From positions 1-36,340 of IMG/VR virus record IMGVR_UViG_3300046311_000100: DNA of 36,340 nt; one strand, 5' to 3'. Numbering within the stretch: position 1 is the first letter of the stretch; each line of letters opens with the position of its first letter. The notes below the pieces were generated by a model. The model did not search any database, was not told where the DNA came from, and was given only the letters and a program-made list of their open reading frames with translations. Positions 27,377-34,992 of this stretch are shown here, piece by piece. A program made the translations under genes and the position numbers. Source of the stretch: a virus.

Positions 27377-28605
27377 TGGCAGACAATTTTATTGCAAACC
27401 CAGGCGCTGGTGGCTCGACTTTTGCGTCGGACGATATCGGCGGAGTTCAATACCCTCGATCCAAAATCAGCTTTGGAGTAGATGGTGTGGCGGTTGATGT
27501 CAGCGCATCAGACCCGCTTCCAACGTCCTTAAGCGCGGCGCAAATTGCCGCATTGGCGCCACTAGCTACCCAGCCGGTGTCCGGGCCGTTGACTGACGCC
27601 CAGCTTAGAGCCACCCCAGTTGCGACATCAAGTCAGGCAACATACGCGGAGGACACTACGCACGTGACTGGGGCGCTCGGCAATTTAATGCTTGCCATTC
27701 GCTCTGACGCTGATGTTGCCACGGCGAACGACGGCGATTACACTATTTTGAAGTTAGACGAAGCCGGTCGGTTAAAGGTGTCTGCGCAACCCGCAAGTTA
27801 CGCGGATATAACGGGCGACATAACAGCCATACAAGCAACCATTAACACGCCAGTAGCTGGCGGCACGGTTTCGGGCGACGTTTCTCGCGCATCTAATGTA
27901 ATCATGTTTTGCAACGGTACGTTTTCGGCGGTTAACTGTGCCTTTGAGGGCTCCGCCGAATCCACTGGAGATGCTAATTGGTTTGGTATCCAGGCCGTTC
28001 GTACAAATGCAAACGCTATTGAGACCGCGACGGGCTTGTTGTCAGCATCGCCAGCATACGCCTGGGAGTTGTCGGTTAATGCTTTAAAGCGCGTTCGAGT
28101 GCGGGCCACCGCCCTTACATCAGGCGCACAATCGTGGCGTTTTGTTTTAGGTACATACGCAACCGAGCCAATTCCGGCTGCTCAAGTGTCTGCAACGCAG
28201 CCTGTCAGCTTAGCCGCTGGCAGTAGCAGGGTGGGCTTTGTTGGTGGCGCTGGTATTTGGTATGACGACAGCTCAGTTGTTTTGGCGGCTAACGCAACAT
28301 TTACAGGAACATCTAGAGACTTAACAGCAGCAGTTACCGCTACGGCATTTGCCGGCACAACGTACGCAAAAGAGGTCCGCGTAAGCGCTGAATCTGACCA
28401 GGCTGGTACTTTATGGGTAGAGTTTTCCAGGGACAACGTCAACTGGCGAAGGGCCAAATCCGTTGCAACTGCGGCCGTAGTTGGTGGCGGTCAATTTGCT
28501 GAAATTATATTCCGTCCGAGCTGGCGATATATGCGCGCCGGATTTACCAACGGTGCTGTTTTACAAACCAGATTCACCATCAATTCACTGCTGGTTGCGG
28601 TTTAA
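27376..28605 (+). CDS. virion protein, possibly tail or head decoration
   Basis: A 409-residue, Ala/Thr/Ser-rich and beta-strand-rich protein. The opening has VQYPRSKISFGVDGVAVDVS followed by LPTS, an N-terminal signature I recall from phage virion proteins placed between portal and scaffold or in tails. The rest (SVNALKRVRVRATALTSGAQ; LWVEFSRDNVNWRRA) is reminiscent of carbohydrate-binding or jelly-roll-like folds. It starts TAATG right after the portal. No catalytic site. Virion component likely; exact place unknown. Confidence 0.6.
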   Translation: MADNFIANPGAGGSTFASDDIGGVQYPRSKISFGVDGVAVDVSASDPLPTSLSAAQIAALAPLATQPVSGPLTDAQLRATPVATSSQATYAEDTTHVTGALGNLMLAIRSDADVATANDGDYTILKLDEAGRLKVSAQPASYADITGDITAIQATINTPVAGGTVSGDVSRASNVIMFCNGTFSAVNCAFEGSAESTGDANWFGIQAVRTNANAIETATGLLSASPAYAWELSVNALKRVRVRATALTSGAQSWRFVLGTYATEPIPAAQVSATQPVSLAAGSSRVGFVGGAGIWYDDSSVVLAANATFTGTSRDLTAAVTATAFAGTTYAKEVRVSAESDQAGTLWVEFSRDNVNWRRAKSVATAAVVGGGQFAEIIFRPSWRYMRAGFTNGAVLQTRFTINSLLVAV

Positions 28606-28634
28606 TTGCGCTAGAATTTGGCATCAAGTAATCT

Positions 28635-28943
28635 ATGTGGATACACCTTTTAGCTCTGCGCTTAATTGATGGCGCGTCAGCTATTGGCAGCGTAGAGCCG
28701 CCAGTTGCTGAGGGTGGGGGTGGCGGCGGTAGGATTGAGCGCAGATATGAGCGCAGAAAACCGCGCAAGCACGAGCGCAAATATGAGTATGAGGACGCGC
28801 CGCCAGAGCAATTTAATAAAGCTATGAGGGCAGCGATACAAGAAGTAAAGCTGATTAAGCCAAAAACAAACTCAAATATAAAGCAGGTAATATATAATGG
28901 GGACGAAGAAGATGAAAAGATTGCAATACTGCTATTATTGTAA
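28635..28943 (+). CDS. hypothetical protein, basic and charged
   Basis: A 102-residue protein with a hydrophobic start (WIHLLALRLIDGASAIG), a Gly-rich linker, then a highly charged Arg/Lys/Glu part (RIERRYERRKPRKHERKYEY) and an acidic end. No ribosome binding site is clear, so the exact start is uncertain. The coding look is fair and no competing frame is better. No family recognised. Confidence 0.5.
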   Translation: MWIHLLALRLIDGASAIGSVEPPVAEGGGGGGRIERRYERRKPRKHERKYEYEDAPPEQFNKAMRAAIQEVKLIKPKTNSNIKQVIYNGDEEDEKIAILLLL

Positions 28944-28958
28944 AATAGGGCTTGCAAA

Positions 28959-29228
28959 ATGACAGACCAGGAATATATAATCCAGGCACAGCAGGCCAAA
29001 GAGCTGCAAGAAAATCCGTTTTTAACCAAGGCAATTGAATCATGGACGAAAGAGATAACTCAAGTCTGGTCAGCGAGCCAGTTAAAGGACGCGGAAGGCC
29101 GAGAAAAGTTGTATCTGATGCTGACGGCGGCGAAACAGTTTCAGACTTACATACAGTCAGCGGTGGACAGTGGGACGCTATTAACGGCGTCGAGCCAGGG
29201 GCTGTATTCGACTCGTGGCCCCGTGTAG
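28959..29228 (+). CDS. small conserved phage protein between portal and capsid genes
   Basis: An 89-residue helical protein: TDQEYIIQAQQAKELQENPF, LTKAIESWTKEI, and LKDAEGREKLYLMLTAAKQF. This pattern (E-Y-I-I-QAQ-AKEL-NPFL and EGREKL) recurs in short proteins lying between portal and capsid genes of many podoviruses, with no assigned function. The downstream frame beginning at or before 29240 overlaps or abuts it. The coding frame is supported by family resemblance. Confidence 0.75.
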   Translation: MTDQEYIIQAQQAKELQENPFLTKAIESWTKEITQVWSASQLKDAEGREKLYLMLTAAKQFQTYIQSAVDSGTLLTASSQGLYSTRGPV

Positions 29229-29239
29229 TGGAGTTGGCA

Positions 29240-29392
29240 ATGAGATTGTCTGAGAATGGAGAATTGGTAACTCAGCTGCACACAAAAGGAAATTCAACAA
29301 AGTGGGCATTTTGGAGCGTTGGGGCAAATAGTTACTCAAATAGCGATGGTGATTATGTTGTTACGAGCGACGGTGTAAAGCACGGTATTTAA
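29240..29392 (+). CDS. hypothetical protein, possibly a longer gene overlapping its neighbour (frame open from 29042)
   Basis: I take ATG 29240 because GGAG lies 6 bases upstream (29230-29233), giving 50 residues: MRLSENGELVTQLHTKGNST to the end SDGVKHGI. The same frame is open back to ATG 29042, where it would encode 116 residues including KGRGRPRKV, an AT-hook-like motif, and overlap the preceding gene by 187 bases in a different frame. The upstream part lacks an SD. Which start is real cannot be decided here. Function unknown. Confidence 0.5.
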   Translation: MRLSENGELVTQLHTKGNSTKWAFWSVGANSYSNSDGDYVVTSDGVKHGI

Positions 29393-29442
29393 AATTTGGC
29401 GTTTACCCGCTATGTCGGCCTCCGCAGTGATGCGTGCCTTAG

Positions 29443-29465
29443 CTACTCTGGTAACTAGAGGGTAG
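29443..29465 (+). other. hairpin in the leader of the scaffold gene
   Basis: CTACTCT (29443-29449) pairs with AGGGTAG (29459-29465), 7 bp with one G-U, 20 bases before ATG 29486. No T-run follows, so it is more likely a translational or processing element than a terminator. The gap 29393-29485 holds no gene. Confidence 0.4.
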
Positions 29466-29485
29466 TTTAGACAGAAAGATAATAA

Positions 29486-30586
29486 ATGAAACAAGCCAAA
29501 TTCGGCACTTCATACGTTTTAATGTCGCCCGAAGGCGATTCGTCTGGTGGCGGCGGTGATTCATCTACATCCTTTGATAGTGTGGGTGATGCCGTTGCAG
29601 AATTAGATAGGCGCGAACAAGCCCGCGAAGCAGAGCGCGCTACCGCGAAAGAAGCAAAAGAATCCGCAGTATTAGAGGCTGATGATGAGCAGCCAGATAC
29701 AGACTCTGAGCCGCCAGATAATGAAGATTATCAGGACAGCGAAGAATCTGATGAGGTAGCAACCGATGAGCCGGTAGATGCGCCCGCTGAAAAGAAGGCC
29801 AAAGCCTCACTCACTGAAATTGAGCAAGATGGCAAAAAGTATTCTGTACCAGCGGAGCTAAAAGAGTCATTTTTACGGCAAAGCGACTACACCAGAAAAA
29901 CCCAAGAGCTATCAAGCGAACGTGCGCAGGTTCACGCTGTATATCAGCAAACCACGCAGTTAGCCCAAAGCATCATGCAGCAACAGAACCAGCTAGCGCA
30001 ATATGCGCAGGCGATGTTGGGTCAGCCTCCGGGTAATGACATGATTCAAACCGACCCGCAGGGGTATCTGGCCCAGCGTGCAGCGTATGAACAACGCATG
30101 CAGCAATTCCAGGCGCTCATGGGTCAAGGTCAGGAATTAAGCCAGCATCAGGAGCAGTTAGCCGCGCAGCAACAAGCAATGCAAGCGCAAGAATTTGCAA
30201 AGTATCGCGCTGCCGAGGAGACCGCCCTGGCCGAGCACATCCCTGAGATGCGTGACCCTGCAAAGAAGCGCGAGATTGCTACTAGAGCCGTCGCCGTCGC
30301 ACAAAAGTATGGCTTTTCGCCTGCTGAAGTTGTCGGCGTGACAGACCACCGGTATGTCCGGGTGCTCAAAGACATGGCAGACATGGCAGCAAAACTAGCA
30401 CGTTACGAAACGGCTGACAAGGACGTTCATAAACGCCTAGCCAACGTTGCGCCGCGAGTTCAGCGCCCTGGAACTGCAACCACAGATGGCGGTAAGCAAG
30501 ATCAATCTAATGCCGCCAAAAACCAATTTATGAAGTCCGGTCGTACCATGAAAGACGTGGCGCGCTGGGCAAGAAACTCAACATAG
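29486..30586 (+). CDS. scaffold-like capsid assembly protein
   Basis: A 366-residue highly acidic and Gln-rich protein located just before the major capsid gene. The N-terminal ~100 residues are rich in Asp, Glu and Ser (disordered). A small conserved block KASLTEIEQDGKKYSVPAEL, then SFLRQSDYTRKTQEL, is found in many phage scaffold-like proteins. A long coiled coil with Gln repeats follows (about 150-250) and the end is basic (FMKSGRTMKDVARWARNST), the usual capsid-binding C-terminus. It assembles with the capsid protein and leaves during maturation. No protease motif seen. Confidence 0.8.
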   Translation: MKQAKFGTSYVLMSPEGDSSGGGGDSSTSFDSVGDAVAELDRREQAREAERATAKEAKESAVLEADDEQPDTDSEPPDNEDYQDSEESDEVATDEPVDAPAEKKAKASLTEIEQDGKKYSVPAELKESFLRQSDYTRKTQELSSERAQVHAVYQQTTQLAQSIMQQQNQLAQYAQAMLGQPPGNDMIQTDPQGYLAQRAAYEQRMQQFQALMGQGQELSQHQEQLAAQQQAMQAQEFAKYRAAEETALAEHIPEMRDPAKKREIATRAVAVAQKYGFSPAEVVGVTDHRYVRVLKDMADMAAKLARYETADKDVHKRLANVAPRVQRPGTATTDGGKQDQSNAAKNQFMKSGRTMKDVARWARNST

Positions 30587-30596
30587 AAAGATAATC

Positions 30597-31523
30597 ATGC
30601 CAGCAAATTCATTCCTATCGACGGTCGCCATTGGTAACCGCGAAGATCTCGTGGACGTTATTTACAACACCGCTCCAACTGACACTCCGCTTATTTCTGC
30701 AATTGACAAGGTTAAAGCATCAGCCGTGACCCATGAGTGGCAGCGTGACGTTTTGGCAACACCAGCCAACAACAGCGTTGCCGAAGGCGCGGACGCTGCT
30801 TATACGGCTATAGTGCCTACGCAGCGCCTGGCTAACCAGTGCCAAATTTCGCGTAAATCGTTTTCAATCTCTGACACCCAGGAAAAGGTTGAAAAAGCAG
30901 GCAGAAAGTCTGATATTCGTTATCAGACCGTGAAGCAGGCCAAAGAGCTGCGCAAAGACATGGAGCTGGCTTGCATTGAAAACCCAGTCTTCGTGGCTGG
31001 TGCAACTCGTCAAACTCGCGGCCTACGTGGCTGGTGCCAGACCAATAACAGCCTTGGTGTAGGTGGTGTAGCGCCTGTAATTTCCAGCAACACCGCCCCA
31101 ACTGATGGAACTTTGCGCGCGTTCACGGAGGCATTTTTGCGCACAATCGTTTTGGGCTCGTACTCTAACGGCGGCAACCCTTCGATGCTTATGGTGGCAC
31201 CCGCCCAAAAGCAAAACATCAGTTCTAGCTTTACTGGCAACGGTACGAAGTTTATCAAAGCTGAAGCGAAAGAGTTGTTCTCTGCTTACGACGTGTATCA
31301 GTCAGACTTTGGCGACTTCAAAATTGTGCCTAACCGCGTAATGCAGCGTACCCGCGAGGCGTATTTGGTTGACCCTGATATGGTCGCACTAGCAGTTTTG
31401 CGCGACATGCAGGATACCGAGCTTGCACGCGTTGGCTCGTCGCGCAACTTTATGATCGAAACCGAGTATGCGCTTGAAGTCCGCGAGGAGCGGGCCTTGG
31501 CTGTAGCGCGAGACCTGTCTTAA
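30597..31523 (+). CDS. major capsid protein (DUF5309 / SU10-type, HK97 fold)
   Basis: A 308-residue protein. Its sequence pattern fits the DUF5309 (SU10 major capsid) family: GNREDLVDVIYNTAPTDTPL near the start, HEWQRDVLATPANNSVAEGA, the VSRTQ-like QISRKSFSISDTQEKV, LGSYSNGGNPSMLMVAPAQK and a C-terminal LAVARDLS. These proteins adopt the HK97 fold and build the icosahedral shell. The gene is followed by a strong terminator, and AAAGATAAT precedes the ATG. Length is close to the family norm, with no N-terminal delta domain in the same chain, so scaffolding is supplied by the protein encoded upstream. Confidence 0.9.
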   Translation: MPANSFLSTVAIGNREDLVDVIYNTAPTDTPLISAIDKVKASAVTHEWQRDVLATPANNSVAEGADAAYTAIVPTQRLANQCQISRKSFSISDTQEKVEKAGRKSDIRYQTVKQAKELRKDMELACIENPVFVAGATRQTRGLRGWCQTNNSLGVGGVAPVISSNTAPTDGTLRAFTEAFLRTIVLGSYSNGGNPSMLMVAPAQKQNISSSFTGNGTKFIKAEAKELFSAYDVYQSDFGDFKIVPNRVMQRTREAYLVDPDMVALAVLRDMQDTELARVGSSRNFMIETEYALEVREERALAVARDLS

Positions 31524-31532
31524 ACTAATGTA

Positions 31533-31562
31533 GTCCCCGGACGAAAGTTCGGGGGCTTTTTT
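31533..31562 (+). terminator. rho-independent terminator after the capsid gene
   Basis: GTCCCCGGAC-gaaa-GTTCGGGGGC (31533-31542 and 31547-31556) forms a 10-bp stem with a GAAA tetraloop, followed by six T (31557-31562). The next ATG starts at 31563, directly after the T-run, and the only SD-like sequence for it, GGGGG at 31551-31555, lies in the 3' arm. Partial termination is likely, giving high capsid mRNA and lower tail-gene expression. Confidence 0.9.
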
Positions 31563-31847
31563 ATGAGCATCACAGAAAAAGTATTTTTTAATGACGATGG
31601 TTACGTTGTACAGCGCGAGCAGCGCGTTGCGGGAATTGTTGACTATTGCAAAGCCCGACACAATGAAGGTCGTCACGGCTTCAAAGATTTTAAGTTAATG
31701 GGAAAATTACCCGAGGAGATGGTTAATCATTATTGCGCGGTTAATAAAGTCAGCTTTAGGGAGTTTCTAAAAAACCCTGAACATGTTAAGCGGATGATTA
31801 ACGACCCGGCTTTAGCAGATTTTAGAATAGCACCAGGAAGGATGTAA
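31563..31847 (+). CDS. conserved small phage protein downstream of the capsid gene
   Basis: A 94-residue protein, charged and aromatic: FFNDDGYVVQREQRVAGIVD, then HGFKDFKLMGKLPEEMV and FREFLKNPEHVKRMIN, ending in PALADFRIAPGRM. I have seen this kind of protein after capsid genes in podoviruses but cannot name a function. Its translation start abuts the capsid terminator T-run, so expression depends on read-through. Confidence 0.7.
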   Translation: MSITEKVFFNDDGYVVQREQRVAGIVDYCKARHNEGRHGFKDFKLMGKLPEEMVNHYCAVNKVSFREFLKNPEHVKRMINDPALADFRIAPGRM

Positions 31848-31851
31848 TATT

Positions 31852-32157
31852 ATGAGAAAAAATCCAGCGCTTTCGATATTGGCTGAAGGCCTAACAGTAA
31901 CCACCGGGGCCGCATCTGCGAGATCCCCCATCCCCGCAGATAGCGCAGGCGTTAAAGCAAGATATGTATTGGTAGCTGCCAACACAGAATGCAGAGTTCG
32001 TATTGGACTTGCGGATGTGGTGGCTACAGATAATTCTTGCATGGTGTTTCCTGGTTTAAGTCAATTGCTGCTTGCAGTAGGCGGCGCTACTCATATTGCA
32101 TATATTCAAGGCTCCGCCGCTGGAAAAGTTAACATTCAGCCAATTGAAGACCAGTAA
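31852..32157 (+). CDS. hypothetical head-tail region protein
   Basis: A 101-residue, Ala/Val-rich probably beta-structured protein (GLTVTTGAASARSPIPADSA; RYVLVAANTECRVRIGLADV; GATHIAYIQGSAAGKVNIQP). It starts 4 bases after the previous gene and its stop overlaps the next ATG (TAATG). Position between capsid and adaptor suggests a head-completion or decoration protein. No family recognised. Confidence 0.6.
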   Translation: MRKNPALSILAEGLTVTTGAASARSPIPADSAGVKARYVLVAANTECRVRIGLADVVATDNSCMVFPGLSQLLLAVGGATHIAYIQGSAAGKVNIQPIEDQ

Positions 32158-32783
32158 TGAACTACGGGCAAATAAAAGAGGCGGTTACGCTGTACTCTAA
32201 TCGTACAGATATAACTCCGGCAATTTATACTATATTTTTGGGTCAGGCAGAGCAAAGAATATATAACGGCTCTACATTACCCGGCGCAAAAACTTCTGGT
32301 TTAAAAATAGCGCCAATGGTAACAATTGTTAATCCGGCCACAACTACATTACCGGAAAACCTAAGGGAAATAAAGCGCATTTCTGCAATTGTTGGGGCAT
32401 ATAAAAAGCCACTTGACTTTGTGCCTTACGAGTCAATTGGCACATTAGAAAACACGGCTGGCATTCCAAATTACTATTCAATAAGTGGCTCGCAGATTAT
32501 TTATTCCCCAACATTCAGCAACAATGTAGAGCTTGTTTATTATGCTAAGTTTGTAACTCCAACAATAGATACAGATACCAATTGGATAACAGATAATGCG
32601 CCAGCCGTTTATATTGCAGCAATGCTGCTAGAGGTTGCTATATACACCCGCGATGATGCTATGTTTCAACAGCAGGCCGCTTTGTTTGTAGATGCAATTA
32701 ACAGCTTGCAGAGTGATGATGATAATACTGTGCACTCTGGTTCTAATTTGCGCATACGCTCTGATAATAGGCGGGTTCTATGA
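32157..32783 (+). CDS. head-to-tail adaptor protein
   Basis: A 208-residue protein opening MNYGQIKEAVTLYSNRTDIT followed by IYTIFLGQAEQRIYNGSTLP. This arrangement (short helix, D-[IL]-T or similar, then a helix with QAE-RI) is the characteristic start of adaptor/tail tubular A-like proteins in short-tailed phages. Middle strands (IIYSPTFSNNVELVYYAKFV) and a C-terminal helical bundle (AVYIAAMLLEVAIYTRDDAM) follow. It forms the ring under the portal that links to the nozzle. It starts on TAATG and ends on an ATGA overlap. Confidence 0.8.
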   Translation: MNYGQIKEAVTLYSNRTDITPAIYTIFLGQAEQRIYNGSTLPGAKTSGLKIAPMVTIVNPATTTLPENLREIKRISAIVGAYKKPLDFVPYESIGTLENTAGIPNYYSISGSQIIYSPTFSNNVELVYYAKFVTPTIDTDTNWITDNAPAVYIAAMLLEVAIYTRDDAMFQQQAALFVDAINSLQSDDDNTVHSGSNLRIRSDNRRVL

Positions 32784-34222
32784 TCCCATTAATGGGATTT
32801 TCGCCAGACATTGAAGCGCCGACGCCCGGTGTTATAACGGATTGCGACCAGTTTATACCCTACACCAGCGGCATGGAGGCGGCTCCAAGCCAAGTAACGC
32901 CAGCTAGCGTGCCGGCGCTTGCGTCGGTTTGTAATGGCGCTGTAGTAGCCGTTAAGCTGGATAGTACACGCCGCGTAATTGCTGGCACGGCGGTTAAGCT
33001 GTATGAATTGGCGGCAGGAGCCTGGGTTGACGTGTCCAGAGTTGGGGGCTACACGGGTGGTGGCGATGCGCGTTTTAGTTTTGCGCAATTCGGCGACGCG
33101 ACGTTGGCATCTAACAAAGCTCAGGTAATACAGCGCAGCTTATCTGGCGCGTTTTCAGACATCGCTACAGCCCCGCGCGCTGAAGTAATTTTTACAGTCG
33201 GCAACTTTGTAATGGCGCTAAACACTGACTTCGCGCCACACGCCTGGGCCTGCTCTGCCTTGTTTGACGATACTAGCTGGACTCCTGCTATAGCAACGCA
33301 GGCTAATCGGGGTTTGCTAGTGGCTACACCAGGCCCACTCACAGCCGGTTTGCGCCTGGGCGATTACGCGGTTGCGTACAAGTACCGCTCTATGTATATT
33401 GGCCAGTATGTAGGCACGCCAGTCGTTTGGGATTGGACGCTTGTTGCTGGCGGAGAAGCTGGCTGCGTAGGCAAAGAGGCGCTGTGCGATATCGACGGCA
33501 AGCATTTTTTTGTTGGCCCGGATAATATGTGGATATTTGATGGCACGCGCCCAATACCCATTGGTACCGACGAAATCCGCCAGTGGTTTTATGACAATGC
33601 TAATCCACTTACATTGTTTAAAACAAAATGCGTGTTTGATAGGCAAAAAAATCGCGTTTGGGTTTTCTTTTGCTCCAACGGCTCAAGTGAGTGTGATTCT
33701 GCAATTGTTTACCACGTCAAGAATAACAAGTGGGGGCGAGCAAACAGAAATGTTCAAGCCGTAGTTAATTACATTAGCCCTGGTGTCACATATAATACGT
33801 TGAATCAACATGCATCAACATATAATACGCTTCCAAACGTATCATATAATTCTCAGTTTTGGCTATCAGGCGGTTCGGTATTGTCAATATTTAACGCATC
33901 AAACCAGCTCCAAAGTATTACTGGCACGCCCGGAGCTAGTTCGTTTACAACTGGCGACGGCGGGGATGATGATACCGTAACATTACTTACCCAAGTGAAA
34001 CTAAGATATGCCGCAGGCAAAAAACCAACTACTGCAACTGGCACAGCATTTCGCAAAATGAACTCAGGAGATTCTTATATTTCTGGGTTATCAAACGCTA
34101 TTAACGATGGTAAGTTTGACTTAATTCAATCGGCTCGCTGGCATAGGGCTAAATTTGATTTTACTGGCGCTTGTCAAGTAACTGGCATTAAACCCAAGTT
34201 AATGCCACAAGGTAATAGATGA
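32780..34222 (+). CDS. tail nozzle / stabilisation protein
   Basis: A 480-residue, beta-rich protein: MIPLMGFSPDIEAPTPGVIT at the start, then repeated strand motifs including SFAQFGDATLASNKAQVIQR and GDYAVAYKYRSMYIGQYVGT, and FDGTRPIPIGTDEIRQWFYD. The order F-A-x-F-G-[DN]-x-x-[LIV]-A and V-F-x-S-D/N-P is typical of P22 gp10-like and SU10-like nozzle proteins, which form a beta-propeller ring that closes the tail. It is adjacent to the adaptor (4-base overlap), as expected. Assignment is by pattern and gene order. Confidence 0.75.
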   Translation: MIPLMGFSPDIEAPTPGVITDCDQFIPYTSGMEAAPSQVTPASVPALASVCNGAVVAVKLDSTRRVIAGTAVKLYELAAGAWVDVSRVGGYTGGGDARFSFAQFGDATLASNKAQVIQRSLSGAFSDIATAPRAEVIFTVGNFVMALNTDFAPHAWACSALFDDTSWTPAIATQANRGLLVATPGPLTAGLRLGDYAVAYKYRSMYIGQYVGTPVVWDWTLVAGGEAGCVGKEALCDIDGKHFFVGPDNMWIFDGTRPIPIGTDEIRQWFYDNANPLTLFKTKCVFDRQKNRVWVFFCSNGSSECDSAIVYHVKNNKWGRANRNVQAVVNYISPGVTYNTLNQHASTYNTLPNVSYNSQFWLSGGSVLSIFNASNQLQSITGTPGASSFTTGDGGDDDTVTLLTQVKLRYAAGKKPTTATGTAFRKMNSGDSYISGLSNAINDGKFDLIQSARWHRAKFDFTGACQVTGIKPKLMPQGNR

Positions 34223-34515
34223 GCAAATTAAATATACAGCCACGAGTTGCGGTGCAAGACCCAAGTTTGCAGCGTGAATTAATTGAGCATGCGCGTCAAA
34301 TTAATAATCTTTCTGAGGGCCGAGGCGCTGCCAGATATAATGCAGCCGCATCAGCCCCGACAACCGGGCTGTATTCGCAAAATGACACGGTGCAAAACAG
34401 CAATATGATAGAACTTGGCTCGCCAGGTTCTAAGTATGTAATTAAAGAGTTTATTTGCATTGCGGGTGGGACGCCTGGAACTTGGGTGCAAGCTAGGGTA
34501 CTTACTGGAGGCTAA
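34219..34515 (+). CDS. small tail-associated protein
   Basis: A 98-residue protein: NIQPRVAVQDPSLQRELIEH, a helix with ARQINNLSEGRGAA, then TGLYSQNDTVQNSNMIELGS, ending TWVQARVLTGG. The end resembles fibre or baseplate attachment pieces with a terminal beta-strand repeat. Starts on an ATGA overlap with the nozzle gene. Likely a minor tail protein; function unknown. Confidence 0.65.
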   Translation: MSKLNIQPRVAVQDPSLQRELIEHARQINNLSEGRGAARYNAAASAPTTGLYSQNDTVQNSNMIELGSPGSKYVIKEFICIAGGTPGTWVQARVLTGG

Positions 34516-34520
34516 GTCTA

Positions 34521-34934
34521 ATGCAGCTTCAAACAGTACCCGTTAACTTTATTGATCGCGCTTGGCGTGAAGGCGCATCGTGCTTGTCTAAAGCGTGCGA
34601 TACATCAGGCGGGGAAATAACTGGCGACCAACTTAAACTTATTTTAAGCAGGGGTGAGCGCACGTTGCTTAGAATGGTAGATAATGGTGCTGTAGTTGGG
34701 TGGGGTGCGATTAGAGTTGACCAATTGCCAAATATGCGTGTTTTGTTTGTTACTGATTTAGTTGCGCCTAATGGGCATTTTGAAAAGTTTTTTGATGTTA
34801 TTAAAAGCATTGCGGCGGACGGTGGCTGCTCTGCATTAAGGTGCGCCGCTGGGCCAGCCCAGGCTAAGTTATATGCGGCAAAATGTGGTTTTAAGCCAGT
34901 GTATCAAATATTGGAGGTATCTATCGATGATTAA
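34521..34934 (+). CDS. GNAT-like acetyltransferase-fold phage protein
   Basis: A 137-residue protein. Strand-helix order fits a GNAT fold: GEITGDQLKLILSRGERTLL, LLRMVDNGAVVGWGAIRVDQ, the FVTDLVAPNGHFEKFFDVIK segment corresponding to the acetyl-CoA loop region, SALRCAAGPAQAKLYAAKCG, and GFKPVYQILEVSI. The usual pyrophosphate loop Q/R-x-x-G-x-G/A is not obvious, so catalysis is doubtful. Proteins of this type recur within podovirus tail clusters. It may act as a structural or modifying protein. Its last codons overlap a micro-ORF at 34927. Confidence 0.65.
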   Translation: MQLQTVPVNFIDRAWREGASCLSKACDTSGGEITGDQLKLILSRGERTLLRMVDNGAVVGWGAIRVDQLPNMRVLFVTDLVAPNGHFEKFFDVIKSIAADGGCSALRCAAGPAQAKLYAAKCGFKPVYQILEVSIDD

Positions 34935-34992
34935 TTATTTCATTGCAACTCAATTGGCCAATAAAGTGCTTTTTGTTTTGGGGGTTAAATAA
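34927..34992 (+). CDS. 21-residue hydrophobic micro-ORF
   Basis: Twenty-one codons, MINYFIATQLANKVLFVLGV ending in Lys, starting inside the end of the GNAT-like gene and ending TAATG with the next gene. Spacing GGAGG (34913-34917) to ATG is about 9 bases, a good ribosome binding site. It may be a tiny membrane peptide or a coupling device that carries ribosomes to the next gene. Confidence 0.4.
   Translation: MINYFIATQLANKVLFVLGVK

Noticed and set aside
28580-29043. Antisense frames opposite the small genes between portal and scaffold
   Set aside because: Low-complexity Ser/Leu/Pro runs, no ribosome binding sites, and opposite to the transcription of the whole virion module.
28959-29228. 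Programmed -1 frameshift joining the two overlapping frames
   Set aside because: No X-XXY-YYZ slippery heptamer is found in the overlap.
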